From the NCBI RefSeq assembly GCF_034344865.1, contig NZ_CP133774.1:1178001-1242000 (forward strand): a DNA stretch of 64,000 bases, in the 5' to 3' direction. The position numbers were made by a program, and so were the translations under genes. Each line of letters starts with the position of its first letter. Position 1 is the stretch's first letter. Source of the DNA: Pseudomonas sp. 10S4 (GTDB lineage: Bacteria > Pseudomonadota > Gammaproteobacteria > Pseudomonadales > Pseudomonadaceae). The notes below the pieces were generated by a model. It was not told the origin of the DNA, made no database searches, and worked only from the letters and a program-made list of their open reading frames with translations. Shown here in pieces: positions 20,141 through 28,512 of the stretch.

Positions 20141-21181
20141 ATGACCGATAAGAGCCAACAATTTGCCAGCGACAACTATTCCGGTATCTGCCCTGAAGCC
20201 TGGGCGGCCATGGAACAGGCCAACCACGGCCACCAACGCGCTTACGGCGACGACGAGTGGACCGCCCGCGCATCCGACGATTTCCGCAAACTGTTTGAAA
20301 CCGACTGCGAAGTGTTCTTCGCCTTCAACGGCACCGCAGCCAACTCGCTGGCCCTGTCGTCGCTGTGCCAGAGTTACCACAGCGTGATCTGCTCGGAAAC
20401 CGCCCACGTCGAAACCGACGAATGCGGCGCGCCGGAATTCTTTTCCAACGGTTCCAAACTGCTGGTCGCACGCACCGAAAACGGCAAGCTGACCCCGGAA
20501 TCGATCCGCGAAGTCGCGCTCAAGCGCCAGGACATTCACTACCCCAAACCCCGCGTCGTGACCCTGACCCAAGCCACTGAAGTCGGCAGCGTCTACACCC
20601 CGGAAGAAATCCGCGCCATCAGCGCCACCTGCAAAGAGCTCGGCCTGAACCTGCACATGGACGGCGCACGATTCTCCAACGCCTGCGCATTCCTCGGCTG
20701 CTCCCCGGCCGACCTGACCTGGAAGGCCGGCGTCGACGTACTGTGCTTCGGCGGCACGAAAAACGGCATGGCGGTGGGAGAGGCGATTCTGTTCTTCAAC
20801 CACAAACTGGCTGAAGACTTCGACTACCGCTGCAAACAGGCCGGGCAACTGGCTTCGAAAATGCGCTTCCTGTCCGCCCCGTGGGTCGGCATCCTGGAAA
20901 ACGACGCCTGGCTCAAATACGCCAAACACGCCAACCATTGCGCGCAACTGCTGGCGGAACTGGTCAGCGACATCCCAGGCGTGGAACTGATGTTCCCGGT
21001 ACAAGCCAACGGCGTGTTCTTGCAACTCTCGGAGCCGGCCATCGCCGCACTGACCGCCAAGGGCTGGCGCTTCTACACCTTCATCGGCAACGGCGGCGCA
21101 CGCTTCATGTGCTCGTGGGACACCGAAGAAGAGCGCGTGCGGGAATTGGCGGCGGATATCCGCGAAGTCATGTCCCGCTAA
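20141..21181 (+). CDS. ltaE: Low-specificity L-threonine aldolase
   Basis: Cleaves L-threonine and L-allo-threonine to glycine and acetaldehyde, and related beta-hydroxy amino acids. 346 residues of the PLP fold-type I aldolase family. The PLP lysine is in VLCFGGTKNGMAVGEA (about K207), with LHMDGARFSNAC before it as in this family. It supplies or consumes glycine, fitting beside the glyA and betaine genes. REP B5 follows. Confidence 0.93.
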   Translation: MTDKSQQFASDNYSGICPEAWAAMEQANHGHQRAYGDDEWTARASDDFRKLFETDCEVFFAFNGTAANSLALSSLCQSYHSVICSETAHVETDECGAPEFFSNGSKLLVARTENGKLTPESIREVALKRQDIHYPKPRVVTLTQATEVGSVYTPEEIRAISATCKELGLNLHMDGARFSNACAFLGCSPADLTWKAGVDVLCFGGTKNGMAVGEAILFFNHKLAEDFDYRCKQAGQLASKMRFLSAPWVGILENDAWLKYAKHANHCAQLLAELVSDIPGVELMFPVQANGVFLQLSEPAIAALTAKGWRFYTFIGNGGARFMCSWDTEEERVRELAADIREVMSR

Positions 21182-21196
21182 GAGCAACCTGCCCCC

Positions 21197-21344
21197 TGTG
21201 GCGAGAGAGCTTGTCGAAACGTCGCACCGTCCCGCTCGGCGGCGCAGCCGTCGTAAAACCAGCCAATGCGGTCTGCCTGACAGACCGCATTCTCAGTAGT
21301 TGGGGCCGCTTCGCAGCCCAGCGGGAGCAAGCTCCCTCGCCACA
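21197..21344. repeat. REP pair, type B with an enlarged left arm (B5)
   Basis: The right arm is a normal type B half. In the left arm the usual GCTTGCTCCC hairpin tip is replaced by GCTTGTCGAAACGTCGCACC followed by GTCCCGCTCGG. A second copy of the same variant, inverted, is at 56594-56740. Confidence 0.8.
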
Positions 21345-21429
21345 GTGACCGCGTACACCTGAAGACTTCGTCTACATTGTCTGGCGAGCCGTTCCATCTG
21401 CTCAGACAATAATAATCAGGAGCGCACGC

Positions 21430-22254
21430 ATGTCCTTACAAGGCAAAACCCTGTTCATCACCGGCGCCAGCCGGGGCATTGGTCGCGAGATCGCACTGAG
21501 GGCCGCGCGGGATGGGGCCAATATTGTGATTGCCGCCAAGAGCGCCGAGCCGCATCCCAAGTTGCCGGGCACGATTTTCAGCGTGGCCAAGGAAGTCGAG
21601 GCGGCGGGTGGCAAGGCGTTGGCGTTACAGGTGGATGTGCGCGATGAAGTGGCGGTGCGTGAGGCGCTGGCCCGGGCCAATGAGCATTTCGGCGGGATTG
21701 ATGCACTGATCAACAATGCCGGGGCGATCAAGTTGACGGGTGTTCAGCACGTCGAGCTTAAGCGCTTCGACCTGATGCATCAGATCAACACCCGCGCGGT
21801 ATTGCTCTGCAGCCAGGCTGCCCTGCCCTATCTGAAGAAAAGCAGCGGACACATTCTCAGCATTTCCCCACCGTTGAACCTGGCGAGCAAATGGTTCGCG
21901 CAATACAGCCCTTACACCGTGACCAAGTACGGCATGAGCATGCTGACCCTGGGCATGAGTGAGGAATTCGCCAGTTACGGCATCAGCGTCAACTCGCTGT
22001 GGCCGCAGACCATGATCGCCACCGCTGCCATCGAATTTCAGCTCGGTTCGCGGGAATCCTTCAAACACGCACGAACGCCGGCGATCATGGCGGATGCTGC
22101 TTACGCGATTCTGAGCAGCAGCGGTCGCAGCATTACCGGGCGGTTGCTGATCGATGAAGAGATTCTCGGAGAAAATGGGGTGACGGATTTTGAAGGCTAT
22201 CGGTTTGAACCGGGCTCAACCGACAAACTGATGCCGGACCTGTTTGTCGACTGA
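21430..22254 (+). CDS. Short-chain dehydrogenase/reductase (HSDL2-like)
   Basis: 274 residues, classical SDR: cofactor motif TGASRGIG (about 12-19), NNAG (about 97-100), and the active-site Tyr and Lys in YSPYTVTKYGMSM (YxxxK, about 158-170). The overall pattern, with SPPLNLASKWF before the catalytic block, resembles hydroxysteroid-dehydrogenase-like 2 proteins, but the substrate is unknown. AGGA lies at good spacing before the ATG. No operon partner; flanked by REP elements. Confidence 0.85.
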   Translation: MSLQGKTLFITGASRGIGREIALRAARDGANIVIAAKSAEPHPKLPGTIFSVAKEVEAAGGKALALQVDVRDEVAVREALARANEHFGGIDALINNAGAIKLTGVQHVELKRFDLMHQINTRAVLLCSQAALPYLKKSSGHILSISPPLNLASKWFAQYSPYTVTKYGMSMLTLGMSEEFASYGISVNSLWPQTMIATAAIEFQLGSRESFKHARTPAIMADAAYAILSSSGRSITGRLLIDEEILGENGVTDFEGYRFEPGSTDKLMPDLFVD

Positions 22255-22268
22255 AAACACCGACCCAT

Positions 22269-22356
22269 GTGGGAGCGGGCTTGCTCGCGAAGGCGGCGTG
22301 TCATTCGACATCAATGTTGACTGATCCGACGCCTTCGCGAGCAAGCCCGCTCCCAC
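22269..22356. repeat. REP pair, type A (A5)
   Basis: Facing GAGCGGGCTTGCTCGCGAA cores between the convergent SDR and gbcB genes. Confidence 0.85.
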
Positions 22357-22376
22357 ATTAGGTTTTGCGCAGTGCG

Positions 22377-23477
22377 TTAGAACTCAATCCGCACATCGCC
22401 CTTCGGCACGCTGCAGCACGACAAAATAAACCCTTCGGCCTCGTCTTCCTCGGTAATCCCGCCGTTGTGATCCATTTCGACCTCGCCGCCCAGCTTCATC
22501 ACCTTGCACGTGCCGCAAATCCCCATCCCGCACGCCTTCGGAATCAGCAGACCAAGCTTGGCCGCCGCCGCATGCACCGTCTCACCCGGCGCCACGCGAA
22601 TGCTCTTGCCGGATGCAGTGAATTCCACTTGATGCAGGTCCGCCACGTCGATGTCTGGTGCGTCGGCGGCGATTTCGGCTTGTTCCACCGCATCGGCACG
22701 GGCTTCCGGTGGCGTCGCACCGAAGGATTCCTCGTGATAACGGCTCATGTCGAAGCCGACCGCTTCGAGCATGCGCTTGACCGCGTTCATGTACGGCGTC
22801 GGGCCGCAGCAGAAAACTTCGCGTTCCAGGAAGTCCGGCGCCATCAGCTCCAGCATCTTGTGGTTCAGGTAACCGCGATAACCGGCCCACGGTTCGCCCA
22901 GACCATGCTTCTCGCAGATCAGGTGCAGGCTGAAGTTGTCGATCCGCGACGCCATGTGTTCCAGCTCGCGGTGGTAGATGATGTCTTTCGGTGAGCGGGC
23001 GCTGTGGATAAACACCATGTCGACGTTGCCGTTGGTGTCGTAGAACCAGCGCGCCATCGACATGACTGGCGTAATACCAACGCCGCCGCTGAGGTACAAA
23101 ACCTTCGGCGCGGTGAAGTCCATGGCGTTGAACAGCCCGACCGGCCCGTGCACCGCCAGCTCCTGGCCTTCATGCAAGGTGTCGTGCAGCCAGTTGGAGA
23201 CCTTGCCCCCCGGCACACGCTTGATCGTCACCGAAAAGCTGTACGGCACCGACGGTGAGCTGGAAATGGTGTAGGAGCGCATGATCGGCACGCCGTCGAT
23301 TTCCAACTCCAGGGTGACAAACTGCCCCGGCTTGAAGAAGAACAGGATTGGCTGATCGGCCATAAAACAGAAGGTGCGCACGTCCCAGGTTTCCTGGATG
23401 ACTTTGACGCAACGGACGATGTGTCGACCATTGGCCCAGGTCTGGGTGGTTACCGGATTCAGGAAGCTGTTGGACAT
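22377..23477 (-). CDS. gbcB: Glycine betaine monooxygenase reductase GbcB
   Basis: Transfers electrons from NAD(P)H via FAD and a 2Fe-2S centre to GbcA, which demethylates glycine betaine. 366 residues from the ATG at 23477 (MSNSFLNPVTT), where GGAG is 6 bases upstream. FAD domain with MRSYTISSSP (about 72-81), NAD domain with GGVGITPVMSMARWF, and a C-terminal plant-type ferredoxin domain with CGMGICGTCKVM and a fourth Cys in ILSCCS. Divergent from gbcA across a 285-base promoter region. Confidence 0.96.
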   Translation of the reverse strand: MSNSFLNPVTTQTWANGRHIVRCVKVIQETWDVRTFCFMADQPILFFFKPGQFVTLELEIDGVPIMRSYTISSSPSVPYSFSVTIKRVPGGKVSNWLHDTLHEGQELAVHGPVGLFNAMDFTAPKVLYLSGGVGITPVMSMARWFYDTNGNVDMVFIHSARSPKDIIYHRELEHMASRIDNFSLHLICEKHGLGEPWAGYRGYLNHKMLELMAPDFLEREVFCCGPTPYMNAVKRMLEAVGFDMSRYHEESFGATPPEARADAVEQAEIAADAPDIDVADLHQVEFTASGKSIRVAPGETVHAAAAKLGLLIPKACGMGICGTCKVMKLGGEVEMDHNGGITEEDEAEGFILSCCSVPKGDVRIEF

Positions 23478-23548
23478 GCTGTTCTCCACCGCCGATGGTC
23501 GGCCTTATGTTGGCGATTCTGCGTATAGCGCGAGCCACCCATTTACCT

Positions 23549-23577
23549 ATCTGCGACATTCACATACTTATCGCGAC
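23549..23577. promoter_or_regulatory. Candidate activator site between gbcB and gbcA
   Basis: ATCTGCGACA at 23549-23558 and TTATCGCGAC at 23568-23577 put two GCGAC motifs 20 bases apart, about two helical turns, as AraC-type activators prefer. ATCTGCGACA followed by TTATCG also occurs upstream of the dimethylglycine operon. GbdR is known to control both loci; that this is its site is inference. Confidence 0.4.
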
Positions 23578-23762
23578 CAGCCCCCAATTACCGGGGGTTG
23601 CGCGTCGGGAACAGATTGGGCCATGTCGCCCATGGATAAGGTTCTGGGCAGCGCCGGGCCCACACTCGCTTCACACAAAGACAGATTCTTTACACCTTGC
23701 GTAGCAAACCGTATCAGCCACTTTTCGCCGGCCACACAGAAATGGCCTTGAGGATCAAATCG

Positions 23763-25057
23763 ATGGACGTCACCGCAAAAATCAGCCTGGGCGATCCGCT
23801 GGAACCCGCACGCAAGGCAACCGCGCAGATGCTGCAAGAACGCGAGCGCACTTACTCGCTGCCGCAGCCGTTTTACTCTGACGAGCGGCTGTTTGATATC
23901 GATATGCAGGAGATCTTCCAGAAAGAGTGGCTGATCGCCGGCATGACCTGCGAAATCCCGACCAAGGGCAACTACCTGACCCTGCAAGTCGGCAAGAACC
24001 CGATCATCGTGATTCGCGGCGCCGAAGGCGTGGTGCATGCGTTCCACAACGTCTGCCGCCACCGCGGCTCGCGTCTGTGCACCAGTGAAAAAGGCAAAGT
24101 CGCCAAACTGGTCTGCCATTACCACCAGTGGACCTACGAGCTGGACGGTCGCCTGCTGTTCGCCGGCACCGAAATGGGCGCCGACTTCGACATGAAGCAG
24201 TACGGCCTCAAACCTGTAAATGTGAAGACTGCCGGCGGTTACATCTTCATCAGCTTGTCGGAGAACCCGCCGGCGATTGATGACTTCCTGCAGACGCTGA
24301 ACCATTACATGGAACCGTACGACATGGAGAACACCAAGGTGGCGATTACCACCACCTTGATGGAAAAGGCCAACTGGAAACTGGTGCTGGAAAACAACCG
24401 CGAGTGCTACCACTGCAACGCGTCGCACCCGGAACTGCTGAAAACCCTGCTGGAATGGGACGACGTCACCGACCCGCGCGCCGACCAGGGCTTCAAGGAC
24501 CACGTCGCTGCTTCCGCCGCTGCCTGGGAAGCCGAGAAGATTCCTTACGCTCACGCCAGCTTCGGCCTGCGGAACCGTATCGTGCGCATGCCGCTGCTCA
24601 AGGGCACCGTGTCGATGACCATGGACGGCAAACAGGGCTGCGCCAAACTCATGGGCAGGATCAAAACCCGGACCTCGGTTCGATGCGCATCCTGCACCTG
24701 CCGCACTCGTGGAACCACTGCATGGGCGACCACATCATCGTGTTCACCGTGTGGCCGATCAGCGCTCAGGAAACCATGGTCACCACCAAGTGGGTCGTGC
24801 ACAAGGACGCCGTCGAAGGCGTGGACTACGACGTGGAGCGCATGCGCCAGGTCTGGGATGCCACCAACGATCAGGACCGTCGCCTGGCCGAAGAGAACCA
24901 GCGCGGGATCAACTCCACCGCTTACCAGCCTGGGCCTTACTCCAAAACCTATGAGTTTGGCGTGGTGAACTTTGTGGATTGGTACAGCGAGCGCCTGCTG
25001 AACAACCTTGGGGCTGAGCCTGCGCCTTACCTCAAAGGTGTGCCGGTACAGGGCTAA
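23763..25057 (+). CDS. gbcA: Glycine betaine monooxygenase oxygenase component GbcA (frameshifted)
   Basis: Rieske-type oxygenase removing one methyl group from glycine betaine as formaldehyde to give dimethylglycine. Start at 23763 (MDVTAKISLGDPLEP). Rieske centre CRHRGSRLC...CHYHQW (about 94-122), mononuclear iron ligands in NRECYHCNASHPE (about 211-223). One A is missing from the AAAA at 24663-24666: restoring it reads MGRIKNPDLGSMRILHLP and gives 431 residues; as written, the frame goes wrong after MGRIK and the true C-terminus continues in another frame to 25057. All catalytic motifs lie before the break. Confidence 0.95.
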
Positions 25058-25076
25058 CATCAAAGCTTCGCGAGCA

Positions 25077-25158
25077 AGCCCGCTCCCACAGTTGACCGTG
25101 TTGTTCACAGATGTTGTGCACGACACAGATCCAATGTGGGAGCGGGCTTGCTCGCGAA
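25077..25158. repeat. REP pair, type A (A6)
   Basis: Facing GAGCGGGCTTGCTCGCGAA cores between the convergent gbcA and metallophosphoesterase genes. Confidence 0.85.
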
Positions 25159-25179
25159 AGCGGTTTCACATTCACCCAA

Positions 25180-26424
25180 TCATTTTGAAGACCACCGCAC
25201 CGACCCATCCTCACCAATAAACGTCTCTTCGATGTTCTCCCCCACCAGCCGTACCTTCACGTAACCGTTCAATACCCGATCCGGGTACGCTTCATCCTGC
25301 GCATTTTGGGTTTCCGACCACAGCACCCGCGAATGCCCGTCCAGCTCGCTGGCATTGCCGTATGGAATCGCCCCATGCCCGGCGCAGCGTGCATGCAACC
25401 CGCCCTGGGCCGCATAGCAAATGCCGTTGTGCAAATGCCCCCAATACCAGTAATCCGGCTCCCGTCCCAGCGCATCACACACCGGTTGATACAGCGCGGT
25501 TTTGTTGTGCCCGGAAATATCGAAGCCCTGATGATGACTGAGCACCATGATCTTTTTGCGCTGGGGCAGCTCTTTCATCCAGGCGATCTGTTCCTTGTTC
25601 AGCGTGCCGTCCATGTACAGGTTCATCGCATCCGAGGCATAGGCGCTGTCGAGGCCGATCACCAGCCAGTCGTCGTTGTACAGCGCGAAATAGCTGGTGC
25701 CCTGCTGCGTCGGAAAACGCTTGGCCAGTTCCTTGAAGTAACCGTGGGCGCCGCTGTACATCTCGTGGTTGGAATTGAGCGTGAACGAACCGTGCTTGCC
25801 CATCGGCCAGCCGACCATATCGACATCTTCCTGAGAGTGCGAGCCGGCGTAGTACACGTCCCCCAAGTGAATGGTGAAATCAGCCTGGGCGAGCTGCATT
25901 TGATTGGCCACTGCCACCGCCGGAGCGTGGGTATCGAACGGCCCGGTGCCCCAGTCGCCGGCAATCGCCAGGGTCACGTCGCTGTCCATTTTCATCAGCG
26001 CCGGGGTGGTGGCGAACGGTGCGTGATGGCGCAGGTTTTCAATCCACTTCAGCAGCGCCTCGCTCCACAGCAGGTCCAGCAGCTCCCATTTTCGACAACC
26101 GAGCAAGCTGCCGTCCTTGAGCACTTGGGTTTGCAACTCGTCGGTCGATTGCGGCAACGGCGTGGCATTGCCGATGTGCAGGATCGACAAACCGTGGGAC
26201 AACTCCCACGGCACGCTCGGTTCATCGTCCGGCAGTTCGCCGTGTTTGAGCACGTATTGCGCCTGATCGTGACCGCGTTGCAGCAGCGTGACAATGGCCT
26301 CGAACTCTTCGGGCTCGATGTCGCTGATGAGTTTTTTCCAGGCCATGTCCAGCCGTGTATACAACCCGTGCAGGCGAACCTTGACCTTGTCGTACTCATG
26401 TTCCCAATGAGCGACTAGTGACAT
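25180..26424 (-). CDS. Calcineurin-like metallophosphoesterase with an unassigned N-terminal domain
   Basis: 414 residues; GGAGGAA precedes the start. The phosphoesterase domain (about 148-400) has the metal-binding blocks AIAGDWGTG (GDxG), HLGDVYYAG (GDxxY), NSNHEMYSG (in place of GNHE), SHHQGFD and GHLHNG. The first about 145 residues are helical and charged and match no domain I recognise. No signal peptide, so cytoplasmic. It ends a same-strand cluster with the di-haem cytochrome (27-base gap) and the GMC fusion. Substrate unknown. Note GNHE is replaced by NSNHE. Confidence 0.82.
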   Translation of the reverse strand: MSLVAHWEHEYDKVKVRLHGLYTRLDMAWKKLISDIEPEEFEAIVTLLQRGHDQAQYVLKHGELPDDEPSVPWELSHGLSILHIGNATPLPQSTDELQTQVLKDGSLLGCRKWELLDLLWSEALLKWIENLRHHAPFATTPALMKMDSDVTLAIAGDWGTGPFDTHAPAVAVANQMQLAQADFTIHLGDVYYAGSHSQEDVDMVGWPMGKHGSFTLNSNHEMYSGAHGYFKELAKRFPTQQGTSYFALYNDDWLVIGLDSAYASDAMNLYMDGTLNKEQIAWMKELPQRKKIMVLSHHQGFDISGHNKTALYQPVCDALGREPDYWYWGHLHNGICYAAQGGLHARCAGHGAIPYGNASELDGHSRVLWSETQNAQDEAYPDRVLNGYVKVRLVGENIEETFIGEDGSVRWSSK

Positions 26425-26451
26425 GTTGGCATTCCTCCATCCGTAGTGGGA

Positions 26452-28311
26452 TCACAGGGTTTTCATGAATTCGATGAGCGCCCGTTTATCGACGTCCGAC
26501 AGTTGCGTGCCATACAGGTGGCCGCTGTTGTGATTGCCTTCAAGTCGAGTGTCGAATTTGAAACCGCCCGGTGTTTGACCCGTGGTGACGAAGCCAACCT
26601 TCTGTTGGTCGTAGACGTCGGAACCGGTGAAGAACACCTGCGGCCGCTGTTCCGGCGGTTGCAGCAAATCCCACAGCGTCGGCACCGAGCCGTTGTGCAG
26701 GTAAGGCGCGCGCATCCAGATGCCGTCGGTGGGGGTGTTGCTGTAGCTCTGGGTCTTGCGGTAGGCGTTGAAGTCGAACGGCGGTTTCTTGAAGCCGTGG
26801 AAGGCGTCGACTAAACCGGTGGTGAACGAGTCCAGTCGATGAGGATCGGTGCCCAGTTCATCGATGCTGGTGGTGACCTGGCCGGTGTCGGTGCGGCCGA
26901 ATTCATGGCAACTGGCGCAGTTTTTGTCCCAGATCGGTTTGCCTTGGGCGACCTTGGCCTGATCCAGCGCCCACGGCCACGCCGGTGGCTTGGTACCGAG
27001 CAGCCAGTTGGTCACGCGGTTGAAGCTTTCGGGCAGTACCGATTCCGGCGTCGCACCCACGGCCATGGCCGCTGCGTAGTTACGCTCGTGGATGTCGTTG
27101 TTGTTGCCGTCCCAGTGCAGGTACAGCGACTCCCGGGGTTTCTGGTTCCAGACTTGCGGCAAGTCGACGGTGCCGATGGTCGAGTCATCCGGGAAGCCGA
27201 ACACCACCATTTTCGTCGGGTTGAAGGTGTCGGTACGCCCCGGTCCTTGGGGTGGCCGCAGTTTTTGCCAGGCGTAGGCCTGTTTCTGTTTGAGCAACGC
27301 GCTCTTGGCCATCGGGATGATCAGGTAGCGGTTGTACAACCGTTCGAAAAAACCGAGCTGGAACTTGCTATTGATCGCCGTCATCACCGCATCGGTGGTG
27401 AATTTCGGATCACTGGCGCAATCGTAGGCGAACCACTGGAACGCTTGCAGTTGCAGGGTGTTGGCCGGTGCGGTGGCCACTGTTGTGGCGACGTCGCTGG
27501 CATTCGCCCGGTAGGAACCGGTGTGGCACAAGGCGCAGTTCGGCTCGACCGTCGGGTAGCCGATCTGCCGCTTGGCCATGCCGATGGGCAGGTCCTTGCC
27601 GTTTTCGTAGAGGAAGCCGAAGACTTCGTAGCTGCCGGGTTTCGGCAGTTTCTCCGGGCACATCTGCGGCAGCACGGCGAACAGGTAATACGGGATTCGC
27701 GCTTCGATGCCGAGGCCGATGGCGGCGTATTTGTAGTGGTCTTCGTCGGAGGCATATTTCTGCGCTGGCACCACTCGCAGCATCTGATACCAGGTTTCGT
27801 AGCCGATGAATCCGAGCAGCAGCACCACGATCAGCGTGCCGACTTTGAACCCATGACTTTGCCAACGCCGCGCCCAGCCCCCGCGCCATTCCCGCCAGCC
27901 GTCGCAGAGCAGCGCCAGCGGTCGATTGGCCGGCGATGTGCCGAGGTACAGCAGAATCCCGAGGATCAGAAAGAAGCTCAAATCCCCCATCAGCATCGGC
28001 ACAAATACCGTGGCCTGGTTGCTGGTGTTGATCAGATAAATCCAGAACGCCACGGCGATCAGCCGCGTCAGCACGCACAACCAGGAATGCACCACGAAGC
28101 GCGGCGCGTTGAAGCCCGACGGCATGTAGAACACGCTGATGCCGACCAGCAACATGCCAGCGTTTTCCAGCCAGGGATCGGAGAGTTGCGGCGCCAGGCC
28201 GAGCATCGATGTCAGCAGCGCCGGGGCGAACAGGGCCGGCAACGCGAAGAACATATTCATCACGATGCCTAGCCAGATGAAGCGTTGAAACCAGCGGATG
28301 TAAGTGTCCAT
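26452..28311 (-). CDS. Membrane-anchored di-haem cytochrome c (RoxA/cytochrome-c-peroxidase-like)
   Basis: 619 residues from the ATG at 28311, favoured over 28320 because AAGGA is then about 10 bases away. The first about 150 residues contain four hydrophobic segments and a further one lies at about 172-195 (VGTLIVVLLLGFIGY). The rest is a large domain with two haem motifs, CALCH (about 259-263) and CASCH (about 465-469), and APYLHNGSVPTLWDLL near the C-terminus, a signature of the di-haem peroxidase/rubber-oxygenase-like group. It is predicted to carry electrons in the periplasm, plausibly for the GMC oxidoreductase encoded just upstream. Physiological role unknown. Confidence 0.8.
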   Translation of the reverse strand: MDTYIRWFQRFIWLGIVMNMFFALPALFAPALLTSMLGLAPQLSDPWLENAGMLLVGISVFYMPSGFNAPRFVVHSWLCVLTRLIAVAFWIYLINTSNQATVFVPMLMGDLSFFLILGILLYLGTSPANRPLALLCDGWREWRGGWARRWQSHGFKVGTLIVVLLLGFIGYETWYQMLRVVPAQKYASDEDHYKYAAIGLGIEARIPYYLFAVLPQMCPEKLPKPGSYEVFGFLYENGKDLPIGMAKRQIGYPTVEPNCALCHTGSYRANASDVATTVATAPANTLQLQAFQWFAYDCASDPKFTTDAVMTAINSKFQLGFFERLYNRYLIIPMAKSALLKQKQAYAWQKLRPPQGPGRTDTFNPTKMVVFGFPDDSTIGTVDLPQVWNQKPRESLYLHWDGNNNDIHERNYAAAMAVGATPESVLPESFNRVTNWLLGTKPPAWPWALDQAKVAQGKPIWDKNCASCHEFGRTDTGQVTTSIDELGTDPHRLDSFTTGLVDAFHGFKKPPFDFNAYRKTQSYSNTPTDGIWMRAPYLHNGSVPTLWDLLQPPEQRPQVFFTGSDVYDQQKVGFVTTGQTPGGFKFDTRLEGNHNSGHLYGTQLSDVDKRALIEFMKTL

Positions 28312-28355
28312 ATCATCCATTTCCTTGTTGTCACCAAAACCCGAGGTAACACACC

Positions 28356-28501
28356 TGTGGCGAGGGGCTTGCCCCCGTTCGGCTGCGAAGCAGTCGTAAA
28401 CCTGCGAATGCGGTTTCTCCTGATGGACCGCATACACCGGTTTGGGGCCGCTTCGCGACCCAACGGGGCAAGCCCCTCGCCACAAAAGCTCCCTCGCCAC
28501 A
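28356..28501. repeat. REP pair, type B, GC variant with an extra right half (B6)
   Basis: A complete inverted pair at 28356-28484 is followed directly by an additional type B right half ending CCCTCGCCACA. It separates the GMC fusion gene from the cytochrome gene. Confidence 0.8.
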
Positions 28502-28512
28502 GGGGATTTGCG

